Part shown: piece after piece, positions 51,608-61,456 of the stretch
Position numbering within the stretch: the first letter of the stretch is position 1
Layout of the letters: each line of letters starts with the position of its first letter
From: Flammeovirgaceae bacterium
GTDB taxonomy: Bacteria > Bacteroidota > Bacteroidia > Cytophagales > Cyclobacteriaceae
Direction of reading: 5' to 3'
Assembly (NCBI GenBank): GCA_016709845.1
Contig: JADJMA010000011.1
Span: 88,366 to 152,365 of the forward strand
Length of the DNA: 64,000 bases
Notes under the pieces: model-generated
What the model was told of the DNA's origin: nothing
Seen by the model: the letters and a program-made list of their open reading frames with translations, nothing else
The model's database searches: none
Position numbers and translations under genes: made by a program

Positions 51608-53132
51608 TTAATGCTTGAAGTGCCGCGTGCCCGTAAAGACCATAGCCATATTATGCTGATCGCAATAAGCAATAGAATCCTGATCTTTAATAGATCCGCC
51701 TGGTTGAATAACCGCCTCAATGCCTTGTTGATTTGCAATCTCTACACAATCCGGAAAAGGGAAGAAGGCATCCGATGCCATAACCGAGCCTTTAAGATCA
51801 AAACCGAAGGTAGCAGCTTTCTCAATCGCCTGCTTTAGCGCGTCTACCCTGCTTGTTTGCCCTACACCACTTGCAAGTAGTTGTCCATCTACGGCTAATA
51901 TAATGGTGTTTGACTTTGTGTGCTTGCAAATTTTGCTCGCAAAAAGTAAGGCCTCAATCTGCTGGGATGATGGTGTGCGTTTCGTAACAGTTTTTAAGTC
52001 AGCTGTTGAATCTGTTTTAAGATCCAGGTCTTGTTCTATCACTCCATTTAGCAAGCTTTTGAATTGCTTCGCTCCTTTTAAGGATTGCTTTTGCTTAAGG
52101 ATAATTCGATTCTTCTTTGACTTCAACAGTTCAAGAGCCTGCGGTTCAAAATCAGGGGCAATCAATATTTCGAAGAACAGCTTATTGATTTCTTCAGCTG
52201 ATCCCAGATCTATTTTCTGATTTGAAGCTAGGACACCACCAAAGGCAGAAATCGTATCAGCCTGAAATGCTTTCAGGTAAGCCGTTTTTACATCGGTAGC
52301 GGTAGCCACCCCACAGGCATTGTGTGTTTTATAATTACAAAAGCCTTCTCGTCATCAAATTCTTTCACCAAGTTAATGGCCGCATCTACATCCACCAGGT
52401 TATTATACGAAAGTTCCTTTCCATTTAATTGATCAAAAGATCATCAATTGCTCCAAAGAAAACCCCTTGCTGATGCGGGTTTTCGCCATAGCGCAATACC
52501 TTTCCTTGCTGCACGCTGGCCTTAAAACTCGGAAGGTGTTGCTCTTGATTGAAATAACTGAAAATAGCCGAGTCGTAATGGGAGGTAACGTCAAAGGCTT
52601 TAGCTGCAAAACGTTTTCGATCTGCTAATTCAGAAACTCCATTTTTCGCCTGCAATAATTCAAGTAGCTCCTGGTATTGGCTGCGCTCAGAAACAATCAA
52701 AACATCATTGAAATTTTTTGCTGCCGCGCGAACCAGGGAAATACCACCAATGTCAATTTTCTCTACAATGTCGCCTTCGCTACCTCCCTTGGCCACCGTT
52801 TCTTCGAAGGGATATAAATCAACAATAACTAAATCAATAGGTGCAATTTTAAATTCCTCACTCTGCCTAATATCACTTGCATTGTCTCTTCTGAAAAGAA
52901 TGCCTCCAAAAACTGCCGGATGCAATGTTTTTACCCGGCCTCCAAAAATTGAAGGGTATCCGGTTAACTCCTCAACGGGCGTAACGGCATAACCCAACTT
53001 TTCGATAAACTCCTGTGTGCCCCCTGTAGAGACAAACTCAACACCCTGTGCAGCCAGATAATGAATGATTGGATCGAGATTGTCTTTATAAAAAACAGAA
53101 ACGAGGGCGCGGGAAATTTTCTTCGAATACAT
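51608..53132 (-). CDS. purH: Bifunctional purine enzyme PurH (two frameshifts)
   Basis: AICAR formyltransferase and IMP cyclohydrolase, the last two steps of purine synthesis. Start at 53132 gives MYSKKISRALVSVFYKD; the longer ORF runs into the promoter. N-terminal MGS-like domain with GGRVKTLHPAVFGGIL and DLVIVDLYPFEE; C-terminal AICAR domain with DAFFPFPDCVEIA and QPGGSIKDQDSI, ending TGTRHFKH. Breaks lie near 52430 and 52325-52345; between them the reading KHTNACGVATA (catalytic His of the transformylase) can be recovered. About 507 residues. Confidence 0.92.
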
Positions 53133-53165
53133 GGTGTTTTTATTGAGGTGCAAAAATGCAAAATG

Positions 53166-53190
53166 TTGCACGCAAAGGCGCAAAGAACGC
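53166..53190 (+). repeat. Left arm of inverted repeat flanking GxxExxY remnant
   Basis: 25-base sequence with two CGCAAAG-type units. Its reverse complement recurs at 53565-53589 with 22 of 25 positions equal. It sits 34 bases upstream of the purH start, so it overlaps the purH promoter region. Confidence 0.65.
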
Positions 53191-53235
53191 TAAGTTTGTT
53201 AAATTAACATACAGGCTTTGTTATAGAGGAAGATA

Positions 53236-53509
53236 ATGACCGAAAACGAGCTTTCTAAAATAATCGTTAATTCATGTTTCGAGATTCATAAAGAATTGGG
53301 ACCTGGACTCTTTGAGTAGGTTTTCGCACAGACTTAATTGTGGATAAAAAAGTAATAGTTGAGATCAGTCACAAGAATCGATAGCTGCCGTGCATCAAAA
53401 ACAAGTACTTACTTACCTTCGATTGTCAGATATTAAATTAGGGCTGCTAATTAATTTTAATGAACCGCTGATAAAGAATGGAATACAGCGCATCGTTAAC
53501 AACCTGTGA
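53236..53509 (+). pseudogene. GxxExxY protein (PD-(D/E)XK nuclease-like) remnant
   Basis: Not visible as one ORF. It opens MTENELSKIIVNSCFEIHKE and LGPGLFE, the GxxExxY family start. Then about 38 residues are missing (including the ExxY part) and the text resumes with GFRTDLIVDKKVIVEI, whose Asp...Glu-x-Lys order fits the PD-(D/E)XK nuclease core once one A is added near 53370 (giving VEIKSQESIAAVHQKQ). It ends DIKLGLLINFNEPLIKNGIQRIVNNL-type sequence with stop at 53507. The family (TIGR04256) has unknown function. Deletion and shift make it broken as read. Confidence 0.75.
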
Positions 53510-53548
53510 GATCACAGTAAACAGAATACGTAAGCTATTCCTAAAAAC

Positions 53549-53987
53549 ATGCTTATATTTTTTTGCGTTCTTTGCGCTCTAGCGTGCAAAAAAACATTGA
53601 AACTCTTCCTTCACATAGAACTTACAAAATGGCAAGACGTTGGTTATGAAAAACCACTTCACTTATGCCTCTTCCTTTCGGGAGATTTAATTGGTGCCGA
53701 GATGGACAATCAATCGGATGCATCCATTGCCGAGCTGGTAATCAGACTTTGCGATCAAATGCAATCGATATTTGTATTTATTCAAGCTCAACCGCAGGAA
53801 CCACTGGGGAGCTACCTGAAAGTATTAAATCATTTGTTGCGTACGAAAAATAAAATTTACGCAGTTGCATTTTACTGGAAGTAACGAGCAAGCGGAACGA
53901 CTGTTGAACACCTTGCAAGAAAAATTTAGCAAAGAGGATAGTCCTGATAAAATAAAAGATCAGATAAAGGAATTCGCCTCAGCTTAA
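53549..53987 (+). CDS. Hypothetical protein, start uncertain (one frameshift)
   Basis: Not recognised. The readable body starts around residue GYEKPLHLCLFLSGDLIG and runs through IAELVIRLCDQMQSIFVFIQAQ; a break near 53870 leads to GSNEQAERLLNTLQEKFSKED and stop at 53987. The ATG at 53549 lies over the inverted-repeat arm and gives an unconvincing Cys/Leu-rich start, so the true start is probably lost to an indel near 53630. Small alpha/beta protein of about 120 residues; tail overlaps the convergent nitrilase gene by 9 bases. Confidence 0.45.
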
Positions 53988-54812
53988 GCCTGGCAAATAA
54001 TCGCGCTCTTCAAACTCTTCCGCTTCGATAGTAAAATCATCGGCATCCATATAGGCTGGAAACTTATCGCGGTAAGCTTGTAAAGCATGCGCACTCAACG
54101 CCAACGTTTTAATGGCCTCTACACTTTCCACAGAATAAAAAGAATCACCTCGGGGCTGATAAATGCCGAATGACCATTGTATTCAATGCCACTTCCGTCT
54201 AAGCCTACGCGATTTACCCCAACCGTATAACTTAAATTCTCAATCGCACGGGCCTTAAGAAGAGTCTCCCAAACGTTACCGCGAATCATAGGCCAGTTGG
54301 CAACATACACCAATAAATCGTACGCAGGTTTTTTAAGCGAGGCATTCCATCGGTTTCGGCTCCACACCGGAAAACGAAGGTCGTAGCAAATCAACGGACA
54401 AATTCGCCACCCTTTCCAATGGCCAATCAACAAACTTTCGCCTTGTGTATATACCTGATGTTCTTCCGCCATGCGAAAGAGGTGCCGCTTATCATACGTT
54501 TTATAGTTGCCTCCAGGCTCCATCCACAGCAAACGATTATAGAATCGATCGTGTACGTTAGCGATGAAACTTCCAGAATCAATGCCCCGTTTGGTCGCCA
54601 TCTGCTTCCATCCACTTGAAGGTGCGCATATTCATGTATTCGGCAAGCTTAGGAGCCTTCATCGAAAAGCCGGTAGTGAACATTTCGGGTAATACAATCA
54701 CATCGGTCGATTCTCCTATCTGCCAGATTTTCTCCTCAAACATGGCCAAATTGGCCCCAATATCTTCCCAATGGAGATCGGCTTGAATGATGGTGATTTT
54801 TAAATCCTGCAT
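53979..54812 (-). CDS. Carbon-nitrogen hydrolase (omega-amidase-like, two frameshifts)
   Basis: Nitrilase-superfamily amidase of about 275 residues. Catalytic triad: Glu in VLPEMFTTGFSM, Lys in TYDKRHLFRM, Cys in CPLICYDLRFPVW. The phrase set matches omega-amidases that hydrolyse 2-oxoglutaramate or 2-oxosuccinamate. Breaks lie near 54600 and 54135; after the second, the end reads FEERDYLPGLS with stop at 53979. It is followed on the same strand by nothing and preceded by an aminotransferase, a pairing that fits the methionine/glutamine transamination-omega-amidase pathway. Confidence 0.85.
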
Positions 54813-54885
54813 AGTGGTAGCAAACGGACTGCAAAGAAAGCAATACGAGGGCAGATTTTGAACCCTTTGCGGAATAAAAACCGGT

Positions 54886-56040
54886 TAAAGTTTTCGAAGT
54901 ATCGCACCCGCTTTTTCTAAGGTCTCTTCCCCCTTTGCAAAGCAAAATCGCAGTAGCTTATGATCAGATTGATCTCTATAAAACGCTGAAACCGGAATGG
55001 GGGCCAGCTTTCTCTCCTTTGTCATCCATTCGGCCATAGCCTTTTCATTTTTGTCAGACACCCCTCGTAAGACAAAAGTTGAAAGTAACTACCCCGGCAA
55101 GGCAGGGGCTGAAAGGATGACCCCTTTATCTGATTAAGAAATAAATCGCGCTTTCGCTGATAGAAGTCTTTTAAATTAAGATAATGATCTGGATTAGTTA
55201 AATACTCGGCCAACGCTAATTGAACCGGTGTGTTTACACTAAATGTGATAAATTGATGAGTCTTCCGGATTTCTTTGGTAAGATTTTCAGGAGCTACGGC
55301 ATATCCTACCTTCCAGCCCGTGGCATGGAATGTTTTACCAAATGAAAACACCGCTACACTTTGTGCGGCAAGCTTTGGGAATTTTAAAACGCTTTGATGC
55401 TCCTGATTATCAAAAATAATTCGCTCGTATACTTCATCGCTCAATACAATCAAATCATTATCAATTGCAATCTGCTCAAGTTTTTTTAAATCCGATTCTG
55501 ATAAAATGGCTCCGGTTGGGTTATGCGGAGTATTGATCATAATCATTCGCGTTCGGGAGGTGATCTTACTTTTCACTTCTTCCCAATCAATACCAAAGTG
55601 AGGCGGCTTTAATTTTATATGAATCGGCACACCTCCATTCAATCGAATAGCAGGATCGTACGAATCATAAGCCGGATCAAATAAGATCACTTCATCGCCT
55701 TCCTTTACAAAAGCAGCTATGGCGGAAATAAGGGCTTCCGTACCCCCTGCCGTTATGGTTACTTCGTTTTCAAAATCAATTTCACGCTGATATGTTTGAG
55801 AACCACATCAGCAATTGACTTTCTTAAGGCTGGTGTACCGGGCATTGGCGCATATTGATTGTGCCCGGCTGTCATATTTTTGTAAATAAGTTCTATCAAC
55901 TCCTGCGAAACCGGAAAATCTGGAAAGCCTTGCGAGAGATTTATAGCTCCTTCTTCCGCAGCCATGCGCGACATTACAGTAAAAATGGAAGTGCCTACTT
56001 CTGGAAGACGTGAGTTGATATTCAGGAAGATTGGATTAAT
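54886..56040 (-). CDS. PLP-dependent aminotransferase, class I/II (two frameshifts, start unclear)
   Basis: Likely methionine or kynurenine-type aminotransferase, about 380 residues. Motifs: INLSQGFPDFP near the start, NQYAPMPGTPALR, MINTPHNPTGA, LSDEVYERIIF and the PLP Lys in SFGKTFHATGWKVGYA; the tail is LRFCFAKGEETLEKAGAIL. Breaks lie near 55760-55790 and 55045. Upstream of MSRMAAEEG the frame continues (FLNINSRLPEVGTSIFTV) but meets no ATG, GTG or TTG before a stop, so the start, near 56040 beside the def stop, was probably damaged by an indel. Sits beside the omega-amidase-like gene, which suggests one salvage pathway. Confidence 0.85.
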
Positions 56041-56608
56041 TAAAAGCGAGTATTATTTTTTTGAGTGGTGCTAAAATCCGATAGTCCGTATCAACATCTC
56101 CTTTACTAATATCAGCAAGTTTGCCTTTAAGCATTCGCTTTTTTAAGGGCGTCAGGTAATCAATAAATAACTTCCCCTCTATATGATCGTATTCATGCTG
56201 AATGATGCGAGCCTTCATGCCTGTAAATTCCTCCTCGAAAGCATTCCATTGCTCATCAAAATATTTAATCCGAACATTTTCTTTGCGCCACACATCTTCG
56301 CGGATATTGGGAATACTAAGACACCCCTCCTCGAAATCCCACTCTTCACCAGTTTCTTTTAAAATCTGCGGATTCACAAATATTTTTTTAAAATCTACCA
56401 GGGTGGGTTCATCATCCAGCGTGGTGCCATCTACTACAAACAAACGAACGCTTTTACCAATTTGTGGCGCGGCCAAGCCAATACCGTGGGCCCCGTGCAT
56501 GGTTTCATACATGTTTTCCACTAACTCCGTTAAGTCGGTACCTTCTTTTATATTCGTTGCACGCTTTCGTAGTACCGCGTCACCGTAAACCACTATGGGA
56601 TAAATCAT
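56036..56608 (-). CDS. def: Peptide deformylase
   Basis: Removes the N-formyl group from new proteins. 190 residues. All three motifs are present: GIGLAAPQIG, EEGCLSIP (metal Cys) and QHEYDHIEGKLF (two metal His and catalytic Glu). Intact. The possible -7 box at 56628-56635 lies 20 bases upstream. Confidence 0.95.
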   Translation of the reverse strand: MIYPIVVYGDAVLRKRATNIKEGTDLTELVENMYETMHGAHGIGLAAPQIGKSVRLFVVDGTTLDDEPTLVDFKKIFVNPQILKETGEEWDFEEGCLSIPNIREDVWRKENVRIKYFDEQWNAFEEEFTGMKARIIQHEYDHIEGKLFIDYLTPLKKRMLKGKLADISKGDVDTDYRILAPLKKIILAFN

Positions 56609-56627
56609 CGATCAAAAAATTAAACTA

Positions 56628-56635
56628 CAAAGTTA
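56628..56635 (-). promoter_or_regulatory. Possible -7 box of def
   Basis: TAACTTTG on the minus strand matches TAnnTTTG and would give a leader of about 13 nt. No TTG sits at the expected distance upstream, so support is partial. Confidence 0.3.
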
Positions 56636-56681
56636 AGGTACAATCAATGAAATAATAAGGCTTGCTTCACAGAATTTGAGC

Positions 56682-57096
56682 TTAATATCCCTTTATCTGC
56701 AGGTAATCCTGCAAAATTAAGGTGGCGCTTATCTTGTCAACATTTCCTTTTACTTGCCTGTTTTTCTTCTTCATACCACCATCTATCATAGCTTGTTGGG
56801 CGATTGAACTCGTGAATCGCTCGTCCATGGTTTGGATCGGTATTTCGGGGAAATTTTTAATAAACGATTCAATGAATTTCCGAACAGCCGGAGCTGTTTC
56901 AGAATCGGTATTGTTTAGCTGCTTTGGCATACCAATCACTACCTCTTCAACTACTTCTTTTTAAAATAGTTGCGTAGAAACAAAGCACCTGAGTAGTCTC
57001 AACCGTATCTAGCGCGGTAGCTATTATTTTTAGGGGATCTATTGCGGCCAGGCCCGTGCGCTTGGTGCCGTAATCTATAGCCAGTATTCGTCCCAT
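56682..57096 (-). CDS. yqgF: Holliday junction resolvase-like YqgF/RuvX (one frameshift)
   Basis: RNase H-fold protein with roles in 16S rRNA 5' maturation or recombination. About 138 residues. The start at 57096 gives MGRILAIDYGTKRTGLA (catalytic Asp). The shift is near 56965-57000, after which VVIGMPKQLN, TMDERFTS and the Asp-rich end KGNVDKISATLILQDYL follow. Usual length. Lies between def and the hemerythrin-like gene on the same strand. Confidence 0.88.
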
Positions 57097-57111
57097 GTGG
57101 GAATTGGAGTA

Positions 57112-57869
57112 TTAGTTGAGTTTGGCCTTTTCGAAAAACTTTTTCTTTACCTCATTTTCAATCGCCATAGCCTTTGGGAAAAGAATTTCGTTTTCAACTC
57201 GGGCGTGTACCTTCAAGGCTTTCTCAAATTGAATTAATTCAGAATAAATAACTTTTACATGCAAGGGCGCATCGGATACCAAACGATAGTCTTTTGTAAT
57301 TTTTCTAATTCCCTCCATTTCATCGGCATGCGCCACGTGCTCGATAGCACATTTTTGCAACGAATATTTCTCCATCAGTTGATAGAGTCGCGAAGGGTTG
57401 TATTGGCGCGAGCCGCACGCTCGAGCATTTTGATGTATTTAAAGAGCGAGTCTTCTTCTTCGTAGATATGATGAATGAAATCTTCGAGAAAAAGAGGAAA
57501 CACTATTTTTAAATCTTTTTCTATTGTATTGTAATCCGAATGGTTGGCCCGAAACTCTTGTAAGAGTCGCCCGATGTAAGGGAGTTTGTGTTTAACAAAC
57601 AAATAATGGGCGTGTTTTAAATACTCAATAATCAGATCAATCGGGTAATTGATCAAGGGTAATTCCGACTCATCAAAATTCGTTTCTGGACTTTCCAACT
57701 CACGCACCACCATGTCCAGACTCAACCGTTTTTCCAGGCAAACTTGTTCGAGTGTTTGTTCTGAATATTCATAAAATTTAATACCAAAATAGAACAACAC
57801 ATGAGCCCGCACATTGTCCTGATCCACCAGTTCTTTGATACTTTTACTCCTCAAGGCTATTTTTTTCAT
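57112..57869 (-). CDS. Hemerythrin-domain protein, ScdA/RIC-like (one frameshift)
   Basis: Probable di-iron protein of about 250 residues, related to the repair-of-iron-centres family. N-terminal 60 residues resemble the ScdA_N/DUF542 domain but carry FGIKFYEYSEQTLEQVC where the family has a CCGG-type Cys pair. The hemerythrin His/Glu ligands appear as LKHAHYLFVKHKLP, FIHHIYEEEDSLF, IEHVAHADEMEGI and VHARVENEILFPKA. A 2-base or 1-base indel near 57385-57390 splits the gene; the repaired join reads TTLRLYQLMEKYSL. Cytoplasmic, likely stress-linked. Confidence 0.82.
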
Positions 57870-57965
57870 CCAATTGGTAAATATAGTAAACTCATTTTAG
57901 CGAAAGTCTCGCCCTAACAATTAATTTGGCGACCCGTTAGAGAACTAAAAGCGAAGCGAAAAAGT

Positions 57966-59589
57966 ATGGAGGAGCAGAAGAATTCATCGTATCAGATTAG
58001 TTTACCCCTGATTTTATGCATCGGGCTGGCCGCAGGGTGCTTATCGGGCCAGTATCACGAACAAAAGTGGGTCGGGCGATATAGGCAACGATGTTCAGAA
58101 AATGCGGGAGGTATTGAGCCTGATAAAAAATGAATATGTAGATGAGACTCAAACCGATGTACTCGTGGAAGATGCCATTGAACACATGTTAAGGGAGTTG
58201 GATCCGCACTCATCTTACCTATCGGCAAAAGATCAGGTGGCTGCCAATGAAGACCTGCGTGGAAATTTTGAAGGGATTGGAATTGAATTCAATATTTTTC
58301 ATGACACCCTCACGGTGGTTGCGGCCCTGAGTGGTGGGCCTTCCGAATCGGTTGGCATACGCGCGGGCGATAAAATTGTAAAAGTAAATGAGACCAACAT
58401 CGCAGGCATTGGCTTATCCAATCGGGATGTTCAAAAACATTTGAAAGGACCGAAAGGCACCGAAGTAAAAATTGAAATAATCAGGAAGAATGTAAAAGAG
58501 CCTATCAACTTCACCATTATTCGCGATAAAATTCCACAGTTTTCAGTTGACGCTTCTTATATGATTAATTCTGATATCGGGTATATCAAGGTAAATCGGT
58601 TTTCGCAAACTACGTTTAGCGAAGTGAAAGAGGCGCTTAGTAAGTTAAAGAAAAGTGGCATGACCAAACTCATCCTTGATTTGCAGGGTAATCCGGGAGG
58701 TTACATGGATCAAGCAGTGGGTATTGCCGATGAGTTTTTGAAAAAGGGAGAAAAGATTGTTTTTACAAAAGGACATGAAACAAAATATAATGAAGAGAGC
58801 TTTGCTACGGACCGCGGAGATTTTGAACAAGGTGATTTAATAATTCTTGTCAATGAGAGCAGTGCGTCTGCGTCTGAAATTGTAGCCGGTGCCTTACAAG
58901 ACAACGACCGCGCCTTGATTGTTGGAAGACGGTCGTATGGAAAAGGTTTAGTACAACGCCCTTTTAGTTTGGATGATGGCGCAGAGATAAGACTTACTAT
59001 CTCTCGGTATTATACTCCGAGTGGCCGCTCCATTCAAAAGCCATATAATAACCTGGAGGAATATGAAAATGATATGTCCAAGCGTTATAAAAAAGGTGAG
59101 TTTTTCTCGGCCGACAGTATTCACTTCAACGATTCACTTAAATATGAAACGTTAAATGGGCGATCGGTGTATGGTGGGGGCGGTATTATGCCCGACTACT
59201 TTGTACCATTAGATACCACCTCCTCCAGCAAATATTTTAACCAGCTTTATAATGCCAATATTTTGCGTGAGTATGCCTTTACTTATGCCGAACAAAATAT
59301 AACTCAGTTAGAAGAGAAGGGTTACTCCTCATATCTGGAAAAATTTGAAGTGAACGACACCATGCTCAGTCAGATAGTGGCTATGGGCGTGAACGAAAAA
59401 ATTAACCCCCGCCCAAACGATCTGGCCAAAAACAAACGACTCTTTCAACTTTATCTAAAAGCAGAAATTGCACGCACCGTTTGGGATAACCAAAGTTTTT
59501 ATCCAATCATTAATGAAACTAATGAGGTGCTTCAACAGGCCATTAAACTCTTTGACCGGATACCCGAGTTGAACAAAAGTAAAATGTAA
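57966..59589 (+). CDS. S41 family C-terminal processing protease (one or two frameshifts at the start)
   Basis: Periplasmic serine protease of about 540 residues. Start at 57966 gives a signal anchor (LPLILCIGLAAGC); the frame breaks near 58030-58075 and resumes as GDIGNDVQKMREVLSLIKNEYVDE. Then the PDZ domain (about 85-165, FEGIGIEFNI, GGPSESVGIRAGD), and the catalytic domain with the Ser in NESSASASEIVAGALQ and Lys in GRRSYGKGLVQ. C-terminal region is longer than in minimal CtpA. Followed by a terminator. Targets may be envelope proteins. Confidence 0.9.
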
Positions 59590-59609
59590 TTGATCTCTAC
59601 GTGTAAACG

Positions 59610-59637
59610 ACTCACCTTGTGCTCGCATCGGGTGAGT
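59610..59637 (+). terminator. Terminator after the S41 protease gene
   Basis: Seven-bp stem (ACTCACC / GGTGAGT) with a 14-base loop followed by six T (59638-59643). It ends 20 bases past the stop. Confidence 0.7.
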
Positions 59638-59680
59638 TTTTTTGTAATTTCACAAATCAAAGTTTTTACGAATAATCGCT

Positions 59681-60873
59681 ATGTATTATCATCAACTCGG
59701 AAATATTCCGCAAGCGTCATACACAATTCAGACAGCCCGATGGCAGTTTGTACAAAGAAGAATTAGTTAGTTCCGAAGGATTTTCTGGAATTTACTCTAA
59801 CCTCTATCATATCCATGCGCCCACACGAATCAAAGCACTGAAAGATCCGGTAAAGTATGGCCCGAAAATAATTCAAGACTATGCGCTGCGCCAAACTCAC
59901 CTTAATACATCAAAAGTAACAACCACCGGAGAGGATTACTTAAATGCGCGCAAGGTGTTATTGGCAAACAGTGATTGTTCCATTTCTATCTGCTCACCAT
60001 CAAAAAGAAAAATGGATTACTTCTATAAAAATGCCGAAGGCGATGAAGTACTCTATGTGCACGATGGCAAAGGTGTGTTGATTTCACCTTTTGGAAAATT
60101 AGATATCAAGCAAGGTGATTATGTGGTTATACCACGTACCGTAATTTACAAACTGGAGTTTGAAGAAGGTCCCTTGAGATTGTTGATCGTAGAGTCGGCT
60201 TCTCCAGTTGAAACTGTTAAGCGGTATAGAAATGAATTAGGTCAAGTTGGGCGAGCATTCGCCCTATTGCGAGCGCGACATTCGGCCTCCGCACGAATTA
60301 ATTACGGACACCAGCAAGGGTGAGTTTATAGTAAAAATAAAAAAGCAAGGTTATCTGCATCCCTATGTCTATGATTATAGTCCGCTTGATTTAGTGGGTT
60401 GGGATGGTTTTTTATGGCCTTATGCATTTTCTATTCATGACTTTGAACCTATTACCGGTTGTATCCATTAACCGCCATTGGTACACCAAACTTTTCAGGC
60501 CCATAATTTTGTGATCTGTTCATTTGTGCCACGCTTGTTCGATTATCATCCTTTGGCAATACCTGCTCCGTACAACCACAGCAACATCGATAGTGATGAA
60601 GTGTTGTATTATGTCGAAGGAAATTTTATGAGCCGCAGAGGTATTGACCGCGGTTCCTTTACATTACACCCGGGCGGCTTACCCCATGGGCCGCATCCGG
60701 GCACGGTAGAAAAAAGTATTGGCGCCAAAGAAACACACGAGTTGGCGGTAATGGTTGACACCTTCCGGCCTCTTTTTCTTACCGAAGATTCACTGGCATT
60801 TTTAGATTCCAACTATCCGATGAGTTGGACAGATAATTCCGAAGGAGGCTTTCATGAAGTAAATACACCTTAA
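59681..60873 (+). CDS. hmgA: Homogentisate 1,2-dioxygenase (three frameshifts)
   Basis: Opens the aromatic ring in tyrosine/phenylalanine breakdown. About 395 residues. Start MYYHQLGNIP at 59681, then a break near 59710 to RKRHTQFRQPDGSLYKEE. Further breaks near 60245 (giving LGEHSPYCERDIRPPHE) and near 60465. The C-terminal cupin has IDSDEVLYYVEGNFMSRRG (iron Glu), PGGLPHGPHPG (iron His) and THELAVMVDTF. Neighbouring fah or maiA genes of the same pathway are not present. Breaks are probably read errors. Confidence 0.9.
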
Positions 60874-60903
60874 GCAATAAGATATCTATTAATACAATTT
60901 CTT

Positions 60904-61140
60904 ATGAGTACAAATCAAATTCAAAAAAAATTGCAAGAAGTGATTGAGCATGGAGATACAAGACTTTTGAAGATGCTTTACGCTGTCGCAAAAGAGTATT
61001 CTGATGAAAATTTCGTTGTTCCAGGAAAACCAATGACCACAAAAGTTTTTCAAAATCGAATTCAATCAGCTAAAAAAAGAATTGCATCGGGGCAATTTAC
61101 AAAGCATAGTGATCTTGAAAAGGAAATAAAGACGTGGTGA
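60904..61140 (+). CDS. Putative antitoxin of a ParE-type pair
   Basis: 78-residue protein MSTNQIQKKLQEVIEHGD..., helical, with VPGKPMTTKVFQNRIQSAKKRIASGQFT, a DNA- or toxin-binding-like basic stretch, and a charged end. The next gene overlaps its stop by 7 bases, typical of toxin-antitoxin operons. I assign antitoxin mainly from this partner. No signal peptide. Confidence 0.65.
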   Translation: MSTNQIQKKLQEVIEHGDTRLLKMLYAVAKEYSDENFVVPGKPMTTKVFQNRIQSAKKRIASGQFTKHSDLEKEIKTW

Positions 61141-61441
61141 AGAAACGGAAGGTTATTTGGGACGATGAGGCAAAAAGATCATTAAGAAGTATCTACGATT
61201 ATATTGCCAGCCGTGAATCTGAGAGGGAAAAAGTTGTGAGAGAGATCAGTCGCCAAGTCAAGACACTTTCAGCCCATTCAGAGAAATTTGCAATAGAACC
61301 AAACTTCTCTAAAATGGATGGAAATTTTAGATTTAAAGTTGTCGGAGCTATAAAATAATTTACGAAGTTGCAATTGATTACGTCCTTGTATTAGATATTT
61401 TTCACAAGCAGGGACCCATCGGAAATAAGAAAATGAAATAA
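61134..61441 (+). CDS. RelE/ParE-family toxin (one frameshift)
   Basis: About 102-residue toxin. GTG start inside the antitoxin end. Text WDDEAKRSLRSIYDYIASRESER is the ParE-type N-terminal helix region. Restoring the frame near 61347 changes the apparent end to FRFKVVRSYKIIYEVAIDYVLVLDIFHKQGPI, the classical RelE/ParE C-terminal strands, with stop at 61439-61441. RelE-type mRNA cleavage or ParE-type gyrase poisoning cannot be told apart here, though the length suits ParE/HigB-like proteins. Confidence 0.8.
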
Positions 61442-61456
61442 TTTTAAATCCCCTTT

